Made by a program: the position numbers and the translations under genes. A stretch of DNA of 12,114 bases from 40CM-4-68-19 sp036513415 (lineage in GTDB: Bacteria; Myxococcota; Myxococcia; Myxococcales; 40CM-4-68-19): the NCBI GenBank assembly GCA_036513415.1, contig DATBZA010000073.1, forward strand, positions 1-12,114, in the 5' to 3' direction. The stretch's first letter is position 1. Every line of letters starts with the position of its first letter. Below the pieces are notes generated by a model. It was not told the DNA's origin. It made no database searches and worked only from the letters and a program-made list of their open reading frames with translations. Positions 6,561 to 12,114 of the stretch are shown here, in pieces.

Positions 6561-7550
6561 ATGGCCTTTCCTGCCCACCGCCCGCGCCGCCTGCGCCGGA
6601 CCGAGACGCTCCGCGCGCTGGTCCGCGAGACCCGCTTGCGCCCGAGCGATTTCATGCTGCCGCTCTTCGCGGTGGCGGGGAAGGGCGTCCGTAAGCCCAT
6701 CGCCTCGATGCCGGGCGTGGCCCAGCTTTCCGTGGACAACCTGGTCGAGGAGGCCCGCGGCGCCTGGAACGCCGGCGTGCGCTCGGCGATCCTGTTCGGC
6801 ATTCCGGAGCGGAAGGACGCCGAAGGGACCAGCGCCTGGGATCCCAAGGGCCCGGTCTGCACTGCCTTCAAGGCGCTCAAGGACGCGCTGCCGGACCTGG
6901 TCGCCGTCGCGGACGTGTGCATGTGCGAGTACACCGACCATGGCCATTGCGGCCCCCTGGAGCGGGACGCGCGCGGGCACGTCGCGGTCGCCAACGATCG
7001 CACGCTGCCCCTCCTCGCCCGCGCCGCCGTGGCCTACGCGGAGGCCGGAGCGGACATCGTGGCTCCCAGCGACATGATGGACGGCAGGGTCGCCGCCATC
7101 CGGAAGGGGCTCGACGAACGCGGCCTCACCGACATCCCCATCATGAGCTACGCCGTGAAGTACGCCAGCGGCTTCTACAGCCCCTTCCGCGAGGCGGCCC
7201 AGAGCGCGCCGAAGGAGGGCGACCGGCGCGGGTACCAGATGGATCCGGCCAACCTGCGCGAGGCGCGGCGGGAGGCGCTGCTCGACGTGGAAGAGGGCGC
7301 AGACATCGTGATGGTCAAGCCCGCCCTCGCCTACCTCGACGTGATCGCCGAGGTGAAGCGCGCGACGAACCTGCCGGTCGCCGCCTACAACGTTTCGGGC
7401 GAGTACTCGATGCTCAAGGCGGCTGCGCAGGCGGGATGGATCGATGAGAAACGGGTCTGCCTGGAGATCCTCACCGGCATCAAGCGCGCGGGCGCGGACA
7501 TCATCCTCACGTACTCCGCCGCCGACGCGGCCCGATGGCTTCAGGATTGA
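6561..7550 (+). CDS. hemB: Porphobilinogen synthase (delta-aminolevulinic acid dehydratase)
   Basis: HemB condenses two 5-aminolevulinate molecules to porphobilinogen in tetrapyrrole (haem) synthesis, as a cytoplasmic oligomer. The 329-residue product is full length. It opens with the typical HRPRRLRRTETLRALVRET and has the Zn site ADVCMCEYTDHGHCG with Cys120, Cys122 and Cys130, marking the zinc-dependent class rather than the Asp-rich Mg class. It has the two active-site lysines: Lys200 in SYAVKYASGFYSPFR and Lys253 in MVKPALAYLD. Further blocks are IVAPSDMMDGRV and YNVSGEYSMLKAA. ATG 6561 is chosen because the family N-terminus fits; GTG 6552 is possible given the ribosome site spacing. Its end overlaps the next gene by 16 bases, so it heads a four-gene overlap chain. 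No other hem gene is in the window. Confidence 0.97.
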   Translation: MAFPAHRPRRLRRTETLRALVRETRLRPSDFMLPLFAVAGKGVRKPIASMPGVAQLSVDNLVEEARGAWNAGVRSAILFGIPERKDAEGTSAWDPKGPVCTAFKALKDALPDLVAVADVCMCEYTDHGHCGPLERDARGHVAVANDRTLPLLARAAVAYAEAGADIVAPSDMMDGRVAAIRKGLDERGLTDIPIMSYAVKYASGFYSPFREAAQSAPKEGDRRGYQMDPANLREARREALLDVEEGADIVMVKPALAYLDVIAEVKRATNLPVAAYNVSGEYSMLKAAAQAGWIDEKRVCLEILTGIKRAGADIILTYSAADAARWLQD

Positions 7551-7753
7551 CGCCGGGCCCGCGCTGGAAGATCGTCGAGACCAGCTCGGTGACCGACGAG
7601 AGCTTGGAAGCCATCGTGAACGACTGGACCGCGCAGGGCTGGACGTTCGAAGGGATGCAGTTCGCGATGCGCGAGTCGTCGAAGCGGCCGGCGATGGCGT
7701 TCGTGCTGTTCACGCGACCATTAAATCTGCGGGGGGACGATGGACAAGGCTGA
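7535..7753 (+). CDS. DUF4177-like small protein
   Basis: This 72-residue protein has the pattern WKIVETSSVTDESLEAIVND, then WTAQGWTFEGMQF, then RPAMAFVLFTR. This is like the DUF4177 family of small alpha/beta proteins (a strand, a helix containing the WTAQGW turn, and further strands). No function is known for the family and none is claimed here. The ATG lies inside the last codons of hemB (16-base overlap) and its stop lies inside the RDD gene (14-base overlap), so it is almost certainly translated from the hemB message. The product is cytoplasmic, with no signal or membrane segment. The conserved core starts at about residue 10, so the first residues may be loosely constrained. The DUF4177 assignment rests on remembered pattern only. 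Confidence 0.75.
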   Translation: MASGLTPGPRWKIVETSSVTDESLEAIVNDWTAQGWTFEGMQFAMRESSKRPAMAFVLFTRPLNLRGDDGQG

Positions 7754-8315
7754 GCCTGCGGCGCCACGCCCGCCGTACCCCCCGGCCGACTTCCGCCGCC
7801 GCGCCATCGCACGGGCCATCGATCTGCTGATCGCACTGGCGCCGATCGCGCTCATTCCCAGCGGACACCCCTTCGCGGTCGCGCTGCTGTCCAGCGCGCT
7901 GCTCCTCTTCGGCGACTCGCTCTTCGGCGCCGGGCGCTCGCTGGGGAAGCGCCTCGCCGGCCTCCGGGTCATGGTGGTCAGCACCCGGCGGCCGGCCGGA
8001 GTGCGCGAGTCGGTGCTGCGCAACGGACTTTTCGTGCTGGCCCTCGCGCCAGCCCTGGCCGGAGCGCCCTCGCCGCTGCCCGCGGCCGCGCTGGCCTGCA
8101 TCCTGGCGCTGGAGGCCGGCGTCGCGCTGCAGCCGCTGACGCGGGACCTGGGCCAGCGGCGGCTGGGAGACCTGATCGCCGGCACGCAGGTGATCGACGG
8201 GCGCGTCGCCCTCGGCCTGGAGACGCGCCCGGTGACCAAGTCTGCCCCGGCAACCGCTCCGCTCGCCTCCCGGGCGGCCCGCGAAGAGGACCCCAGAGAA
8301 TGCGCATCGCGCTGA
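7740..8315 (+). CDS. RDD family membrane protein
   Basis: The 191-residue product has the RDD-family hallmarks: RRRAIARAIDLLIALAP at the start of the first membrane helix (conserved Arg, then Asp), RSLGKRLAGLRVMVV after the second, and the closing block RRLGDLIAGTQVIDG. Hydrophobic segments are at about residues 21-40, 44-62 and 95-133. The C-terminal tail after about residue 155 is soluble. RDD proteins sit in the cytoplasmic membrane; some have been linked to ion (Na+/H+) transport, but most have no known role. ATG 7740 overlaps the DUF4177-like gene by 14 bases, and the stop overlaps the ATP-grasp gene by 16 bases. The G-run at 7731-7736 could serve as a weak ribosome site. The close coupling suggests a link to the ligase gene; the nature of that link is unknown. 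Confidence 0.85.
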   Translation: MDKAEPAAPRPPYPPADFRRRAIARAIDLLIALAPIALIPSGHPFAVALLSSALLLFGDSLFGAGRSLGKRLAGLRVMVVSTRRPAGVRESVLRNGLFVLALAPALAGAPSPLPAAALACILALEAGVALQPLTRDLGQRRLGDLIAGTQVIDGRVALGLETRPVTKSAPATAPLASRAAREEDPRECASR

Positions 8316-10435
8316 CGCACAACCTCCGCTTGACCGACTCTGAAGACGAGGCGGAGTTCGATAGCCGGGAGACCATCGACGCCCTCTGCAGCGCGCTGGA
8401 GCGGCTCGGCCACCGCGTGGAGCGCATCGAGGTCAGCGGGCCGGCGAGCCGCACCGCCGCCAGGCTCGAGGCGTATGCGCCCGATCTGGTCTTCAACACG
8501 GCGGAAGGCCGCCGCGGGCGCTTCCGGGAGGCCTTCTACCCGGCGCTCTTCGACGAGCTGGGATTTCCCTACACGGGATCGGATGCGTGGGTGCTGGCGG
8601 TGACGCTCGACAAGGCGCTCACCAAGCTGGTGCTGCGCGAGCATGGGGTGGTCTCGCCCAAGGGCCAGTTCATCGAGGACCTGGCCGAGCTGAAGCTGGA
8701 GGGCTGGCGCTTTCCCGTGATCGTGAAGCCGAACTTCGAGGGCAGCTCGAAAGGGATCACGCAGGAGTCGGTGGTCGAGGACCGCCTGCGGTTGCGCGCG
8801 CTGGTGGAGCGGCAGCTCTCCCGGTTCCCGGCGGGCGTGCTGGTCGAGGAGTTCATTCCCGGCAAGGACCTGACTGTGGCCTTCCTGGAAAAGTCCGCGG
8901 TCGAGCGCGCCGGGGTGCTGACCCCCGTCGAGTACGTGATCGACGAGTCCGAGCTGGCCAAGCGCCGCTACCGCATCTACGACTATGATCTAAAATCCGT
9001 GCACTACGACGCGGTCAACGTCAAGTGCCCGGCGGACTTTCCGGCCTGGGTGCTGGAGCGGGCGCAGGACATGGCCCGGCGGGCGTACAAGGCCTTGGGC
9101 GTCCGCGATCTGGGGCGCATCGACTTCCGCGTCGCCGACGACGGCCAGGTCTACTTCATCGAGATCAACGCGCTTCCCTCGCTCGAGCCCGGCGCCGGCA
9201 TCTACGCGGCGGCGGCCCTGGAGGGCCTGCACACCGACGCCGTGCTGGGAAAGGTGGTGGAGAGCTCGGTGGCGCGCTGGGGTCTGAAGGATCCACGCCG
9301 CTCGAGCAGCCGGCCGCCGCGCCGCGGACCCCTGCGCGTCGGATTCACCTACAACGTCAAGCGCGTGAAGCCCGCGCTGGACGGCACCCGCGACCAGGAG
9401 GCGGAGTACGACGCTCCCGCCACCATCCAGGCGGTGCGGGAAGCCATCGCCGCCGCAGGCCATGAGGTGATCGACCTGGAGGCGACGGCCGATCTGCCGG
9501 CGCTGATCGAGACCACCCGGCCCGACCTCGTCTTCAACATGGCCGAGGGCATCAAGGGCCGGAACCGCGAGTCCCAGGTGCCCGCGCTGCTCGAGCTCCT
9601 GGACATCCCCTACAGCGGATCCGACCCCGCCGCGCTCAACATCGCCCTGGACAAGGCGCTGGCGAAGAAGATCGTGCGCCAGCACGGGATCCTCACCCCG
9701 AACTTCTTCACCATGAACACCGGCAAGGAGCGGTTGCCCAGGGACCTGCGCTTCCCCCTGATCGTGAAGCCGATCGCCGAGGGCAGCTCGAAAGGCGTGC
9801 ACGCCACCAGCGTGGTCGAGAACGAGGCCGAGCTGCGTGAAGCGGCGCACAAGATGATCGCCAAGTACGACCAACCCGCGCTGGTGGAGGACTACATCGG
9901 GGGTCGGGAGTTCACCGTCGGCATGCTGGGCGAGCGCCGGCCGAAAGTGCTTCCGCTGATGGAAGTGGTCTTCCTCGACGAGAGCGAGAACCGCCCGGTG
10001 TACTCGTTCGAGTTCAAGCAGGACTGGTCATCGAAGATCCGGTACGACGTGCCCGCCAGGCTCGAGCCTGCGCAACTCAAGGGCCTGGAGCGCGCGGCGC
10101 GGGAGTGCTTCATCGCGCTCGGCTGCCGCGACGTGGCGCGCGTCGACTTCCGCATGGACGAGCAGGGCAAGATCTACTTCCTCGAGTGCAACCCGCTCCC
10201 CGGCCTCACTCCCGGATGGAGCGACCTGGTGCTCATCGCCAAGGCGGCGGGCATCGAGTACGACGCGCTGATCGCGGAGATCCTCTCCGGAGCGATCCGC
10301 CGCTACAAGGAGCGGGAGCGGGAGCGGCGGACCGGGTCGCGGGCTCTGGACCTCTCGAAGCCCCTCAACGGGAATGGTTCGGCGTCGGTTCCGCCGCCGC
10401 CCGCGCCGGAGGCGCTGGCAGAGTCGGGAAAGTGA
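8300..10435 (+). CDS. Tandem two-module D-Ala-D-Ala-ligase-like ATP-grasp protein
   Basis: The 711-residue protein consists of two homologous halves, about 1-335 and 344-680. Each resembles D-alanine-D-alanine ligase, which uses ATP to form an acyl-phosphate and then a peptide bond. Paired landmarks are PDLVFNTAEG and PDLVFNMAEG (FNxAEG at 65-70 and 412-417), PYTGSD and PYSGSD, the ATP-grip VKPNFEGSSKG and VKPIAEGSSKG (Ser149-Ser150 and Ser496-Ser497), and the Mg site Arg273/Asp275/Glu288/Asn290 and Arg614/Asp616/Glu629/Asn631. Both ATP sites look intact. The halves differ in the acceptor loop: the second keeps PGLTPGWSDL, as in Ddl relatives, with Ser641, while the first has PSLEPGAGIY, with Gly300 at that place. 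The tail (about 681-711) is Pro/Ala/Ser-rich. Start ATG 8300 has GAGGA 9 bases upstream and overlaps the RDD gene by 16 bases. Ddl is normally about 310 residues and single-module. The true substrate is unknown; it need not be D-alanine. Confidence 0.9.
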   Translation: MRIALTHNLRLTDSEDEAEFDSRETIDALCSALERLGHRVERIEVSGPASRTAARLEAYAPDLVFNTAEGRRGRFREAFYPALFDELGFPYTGSDAWVLAVTLDKALTKLVLREHGVVSPKGQFIEDLAELKLEGWRFPVIVKPNFEGSSKGITQESVVEDRLRLRALVERQLSRFPAGVLVEEFIPGKDLTVAFLEKSAVERAGVLTPVEYVIDESELAKRRYRIYDYDLKSVHYDAVNVKCPADFPAWVLERAQDMARRAYKALGVRDLGRIDFRVADDGQVYFIEINALPSLEPGAGIYAAAALEGLHTDAVLGKVVESSVARWGLKDPRRSSSRPPRRGPLRVGFTYNVKRVKPALDGTRDQEAEYDAPATIQAVREAIAAAGHEVIDLEATADLPALIETTRPDLVFNMAEGIKGRNRESQVPALLELLDIPYSGSDPAALNIALDKALAKKIVRQHGILTPNFFTMNTGKERLPRDLRFPLIVKPIAEGSSKGVHATSVVENEAELREAAHKMIAKYDQPALVEDYIGGREFTVGMLGERRPKVLPLMEVVFLDESENRPVYSFEFKQDWSSKIRYDVPARLEPAQLKGLERAARECFIALGCRDVARVDFRMDEQGKIYFLECNPLPGLTPGWSDLVLIAKAAGIEYDALIAEILSGAIRRYKERERERRTGSRALDLSKPLNGNGSASVPPPPAPEALAESGK

Positions 10436-10482
10436 TCGAGTAGGGGTGCGTCTGGTCTCTCTCGAAACCAGCGGGTCTGCCA

Positions 10483-10511
10483 TGGCGTTCCGGAAGAAGT
10501 CGGGATAGAGC
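10483..10511 (+). promoter_or_regulatory. Weak candidate promoter before the P1 peptidase gene
   Basis: TAGAGC at 10506-10511 resembles the other TAG-type -10 candidates of the window and ends 6 bases before GTG 10518. The position 17 bases upstream reads TGGCGT, a poor -35. It lies in the 82-base gap after the ATP-grasp gene, which otherwise shows only a weak 5-bp inverted repeat (CTGGT/ACCAG near 10452-10471). Confidence 0.2.
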
Positions 10512-10517
10512 ACGGGC

Positions 10518-11780
10518 GTGGAGCAACGTGTGCGCGCCCGGGAGCTGGGGATCCCGCTCGGGCGCTTCAAGCCCGGAAAGTGGAACGCCATCACCGACGT
10601 CGAAGGGGTGTTGGTCGGCCATTCCACCATCATCCGGGGCCCTCCGGGGCCGCTCCGGCGCGGGCGTGGCCCCGTTCGCACCGGCGTCACCGCCATCCTG
10701 CCCAACCAGAAGAACATCTTCTACCAGCGCGTCACCGGCGGCGGATTCGTGCTCAACGGCGCCGGCGAGGTCTCGGGGCTGACGCAGCTGATGGAGTGGG
10801 GCCTGGTGGAGACGCCCATCTTCCTCACCAATACGCTCAGCGTCGGCGCGGTGAGCGACGCCGCGGTGCAGTGGATGATCGAGCAATTCCCCGGCATCGG
10901 CGACGAGCACGACGTCCTCATCCCGCTGGTGGGGGAATGCGACGACTCCTGGCTGAACGACGTCGCCGGCCGGCACGTCAAGCCGGAGAACATTCGCGAG
11001 GCCCTGGAGACGGCGAGCAGCGGGCCGGTGGCGGAAGGTTCGGTGGGCGGCGGAACGGGGATGATCTGCTCCGATTTCAAGGCGGGCATCGGCACCTCGT
11101 CGCGCAAGCTCAGTCCCGCGCTGGGCGGCTACACCGCGGGCGTCCTGGTGATGAGCAACTTCGGCCACATGAGGGATCTCCGCGTGGCAGGGCTGCCGGT
11201 CGGGCCGCTGCTGGAGCCGCGCTACCGGCACCTGCACAAGCGCGCCTCGGGCTACGGCAGCATCATCGCCGTCTTCGCCACCGATGCGCCGCTCTCCAGC
11301 CACCAGTTGGGGCGCGTCTCTAAGCGGGTGGCGCTCGGGATCGGCCGCGCCGGCAGCATCGCGGCGCACGGGTCGGGCGAGATCATCCTGGCCTTCTCGA
11401 CCGCGAACAAGATCCCGCGCACGACGCAGAAGATGATCTACCACATGAAGATCATGCTCGATCAGCGGCTCAACCCGCTCTACGAAGCGGCGATCGAGGC
11501 GACGGAGGAAGCGATCCTCAATTCGCTCTGCATGGCGCGCGAGATGGAGGGCGCAAACGGCAACTTCGCGCCCGCGCTCCCCCTCGACGAGGTGAAGGAG
11601 ATCGTGCAGCGATCGGCGCTCAGGTCGCGCCCGCGGACGCAACCCCCTGCGCCAGTGGGCAAGCCGGGATCGGCGCCGCCCGAGGCCCCGCGCGTGTCGG
11701 AGGCGCCTCCCAGCGCCGCCCGCGGCGCCGAAGGGATGATGACGGTGCCGCTGCCCAAGGAGCCCGGCACCGGTTCCTGA
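10518..11780 (+). CDS. P1 family (DmpA/BapA, S58) self-processing aminopeptidase
   Basis: P1 peptidases are N-terminal nucleophile enzymes that remove N-terminal residues (L-Ala, D-Ala or beta-amino acids, depending on the member) after cutting themselves into two chains. The 420-residue product shows GKWNAITDVEGVLVGHSTI, NGAGEVSGLTQLMEWG, TPIFLTNTLSVGAVSDA, GSVGGGTGMICSDFKAGIGT, and VLVMSNFG with Asn214. The processing site is GYG/SIIAVFATDAPLSSHQL: Ser248 would be the new N-terminus and nucleophile (Ser250 in DmpA), giving chains of about 247 and 173 residues. After the core ends near residue 370 there is a Pro/Ala-rich tail of about 50 residues not typical of DmpA (about 375 residues). There is no signal peptide. 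GTG 10518 fits the conserved N-terminus; GTG 10530 is an alternative. It follows the tandem ligase gene by 82 bases. Family and nucleophile are secure; specificity is not. Confidence 0.93.
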   Translation: MEQRVRARELGIPLGRFKPGKWNAITDVEGVLVGHSTIIRGPPGPLRRGRGPVRTGVTAILPNQKNIFYQRVTGGGFVLNGAGEVSGLTQLMEWGLVETPIFLTNTLSVGAVSDAAVQWMIEQFPGIGDEHDVLIPLVGECDDSWLNDVAGRHVKPENIREALETASSGPVAEGSVGGGTGMICSDFKAGIGTSSRKLSPALGGYTAGVLVMSNFGHMRDLRVAGLPVGPLLEPRYRHLHKRASGYGSIIAVFATDAPLSSHQLGRVSKRVALGIGRAGSIAAHGSGEIILAFSTANKIPRTTQKMIYHMKIMLDQRLNPLYEAAIEATEEAILNSLCMAREMEGANGNFAPALPLDEVKEIVQRSALRSRPRTQPPAPVGKPGSAPPEAPRVSEAPPSAARGAEGMMTVPLPKEPGTGS

Positions 11781-11809
11781 TTGCAGCGCGGGCCGCTTTT
11801 CCCTAGAGT
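11781..11809 (+). promoter_or_regulatory. Candidate sigma-70-type promoter for the small basic protein gene
   Basis: TTGCAG (11781-11786) and TAGAGT (11804-11809, 4 of 6 match to TATAAT) are separated by 17 bases, directly after the P1 peptidase stop. Initiation near 11816 would give a leader of about 88 bases carrying the tandem repeats and the hairpin described below. Confidence 0.4.
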
Positions 11810-11823
11810 GCCCGCCCCGATTT

Positions 11824-11849
11824 GGTCATTCTTGGGGGTCATTCTTCGG
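11824..11849 (+). repeat. Two 13-nt tandem repeats (GGTCATTCTTGGG / GGTCATTCTTCGG)
   Basis: The unit at 11824-11836 is repeated at 11837-11849 with one mismatch. It abuts, and by two bases overlaps, the left arm of the following hairpin. Its composition (ATTCTT) is AT-richer than the surroundings. Confidence 0.85.
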
Positions 11850-11873
11850 GGACACCATTTCGATGGTGTCCCC
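11848..11873 (+). repeat. Perfect 11-bp inverted repeat with TTCG tetraloop
   Basis: GGGGACACCAT (11848-11858), TTCG (11859-11862) and ATGGTGTCCCC (11863-11873) form an uninterrupted 11-bp stem. UUCG is an exceptionally stable RNA tetraloop, although its most stable closing pair is C-G and here it is T-A. There is no T-run after the stem, so it is not a standard intrinsic terminator. It lies 30 bases before the start of the small basic protein gene, where it could act as an RNA leader structure, a protein-binding site, or a dispersed palindromic repeat. Confidence 0.85.
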
Positions 11874-11890
11874 CGCGGTGTGTCCCCCGC
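11866..11890 (+). repeat. 11-nt direct repeat GTGTCCCCCGC duplicating the hairpin's right arm
   Basis: GTGTCCCCCGC occurs at 11866-11876 and again at 11880-11890. The second copy could pair with GGGGACAC of the left arm (11848-11855) in place of the first, so two mutually exclusive stems can be drawn. Confidence 0.75.
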
Positions 11891-11903
11891 AGATGGAGAC
11901 GAA

Positions 11904-12114
11904 ATGGCGCGTTCGAAGAGCAAGCACGTCCGTACGATCATGCAGCGGCGCAAGCACTGGAAGCAGCGGCAGAAGCGGATCAAGGAGGCCGTCAAAGCGA
12001 ACGGCGGAAAGCCCTTGCCGCGCAAGCCCGCGCACGTGAAGAAGAACCCGCCGCTGCCGCCGCCGCCCCGCGCGCCGGAGCCGCCGCATGCGGCCGCAAC
12101 GCCGCCGGCCCCGG
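11904..12114 (+). CDS. Small very basic protein, 3' end outside the window
   Basis: An open frame starts at ATG 11904 with GGAG (11895-11898) five bases upstream and remains open to the window end; 70 residues are visible. The first 40 residues are rich in Lys and Arg (MARSKSKHVRTIMQRRKHWK, then QRQKRIKEAVKANGGKPLPR). They look helical and nucleic-acid-binding. From about residue 45 the sequence becomes Pro/Ala-rich (NPPLPPPPRAPEPP), like the tail of a histone-H1-like or ribosome-associated small protein. I do not recognise a named family. It has a candidate promoter and a structured leader. The good ribosome site and the sharp compositional design argue that it is real rather than a chance frame in GC-rich DNA. 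The function is unknown; RNA or DNA binding is inferred from charge only. Confidence 0.65.
   Translation, partial: MARSKSKHVRTIMQRRKHWKQRQKRIKEAVKANGGKPLPRKPAHVKKNPPLPPPPRAPEPPHAAATPPAP

Noticed and set aside
7721..7726. TTAAAT inside the DUF4177-like gene as an internal promoter for the RDD and ligase genes
   Set aside because: It is a striking AT-rich hexamer in GC-rich coding DNA, but no acceptable -35 lies at 16-18 bases, so it is noted only.
10452..10471. Inverted repeat CTGGT...ACCAG between the ligase and peptidase genes as a terminator
   Set aside because: A 5-bp stem with a 10-base loop and no T-run is within chance expectation.
10482..10508. Tiny open frame MAFRKKSG between the ligase and the peptidase
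   Set aside because: It has eight codons, no ribosome site and no conservation evidence; not supportable as a leader peptide.
11785..11800. Possible terminator: AGCG/CGCT stem followed by TTTT after the P1 peptidase gene
   Set aside because: The stem is only 4 bp and the T-run is 4 bases and overlaps the stem; too weak to call. The same bases are better explained as part of a promoter spacer.

Overview
The window is GC-rich bacterial chromosome. All thirteen supported genes lie on the + strand, packed with short overlaps or short gaps. No rRNA, tRNA, CRISPR array, integrase or transposase gene is visible. The strong G/C preference at third codon positions, an exported beta-barrel-like protein, a zinc-type HemB and several lineage-flavoured small proteins fit a Gram-negative, high-GC bacterium. 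A myxobacterium (Myxococcota) or close relative is the best guess. That assignment is inference; no marker gene here proves it.

Layout, left to right. (1) The 3' part of a GT-B glycosyltransferase (2-913), probably the edge of a surface polysaccharide locus. (2) A trypsin-like HtrA/DegP-type protease with one PDZ domain and no visible export signal (926-1849). (3) A compact DUF1338 / 2-oxoadipate dioxygenase-decarboxylase family protein (1864-2574). (4) A tightly coupled trio (2632-5706): a WcaJ-type sugar-phosphate transferase that starts glycan assembly on undecaprenyl phosphate, a DUF1343 (NamZ-like) exo-muramidase family protein, and the NAD enzyme NadD. (5) An exported, probably outer-membrane, beta-rich protein (5719-6528). 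(6) A four-gene overlap chain (6561-10435): hemB, a DUF4177-like small protein, an RDD-family membrane protein, and a 711-residue protein made of two complete D-Ala-D-Ala-ligase-like ATP-grasp modules. (7) A self-processing P1/DmpA-family (S58) aminopeptidase (10518-11780). (8) A 123-base spacer with a candidate promoter, 13-nt tandem repeats and a perfect 11-bp hairpin with a TTCG loop, in front of a small, very basic protein that runs off the right end (11904-12114+).

Polysaccharide initiation, muramic-sugar release, D-Ala-D-Ala-like ligation and N-terminal peptide cleavage all touch the cell envelope or short D-amino-acid peptides, so an envelope theme runs through the middle and right of the window. 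The most unusual object is the tandem two-module ATP-grasp protein followed by an N-terminal aminopeptidase: one possible ligation/hydrolysis pair. The least explained DNA is the repeat-and-hairpin spacer at 11824-11890.
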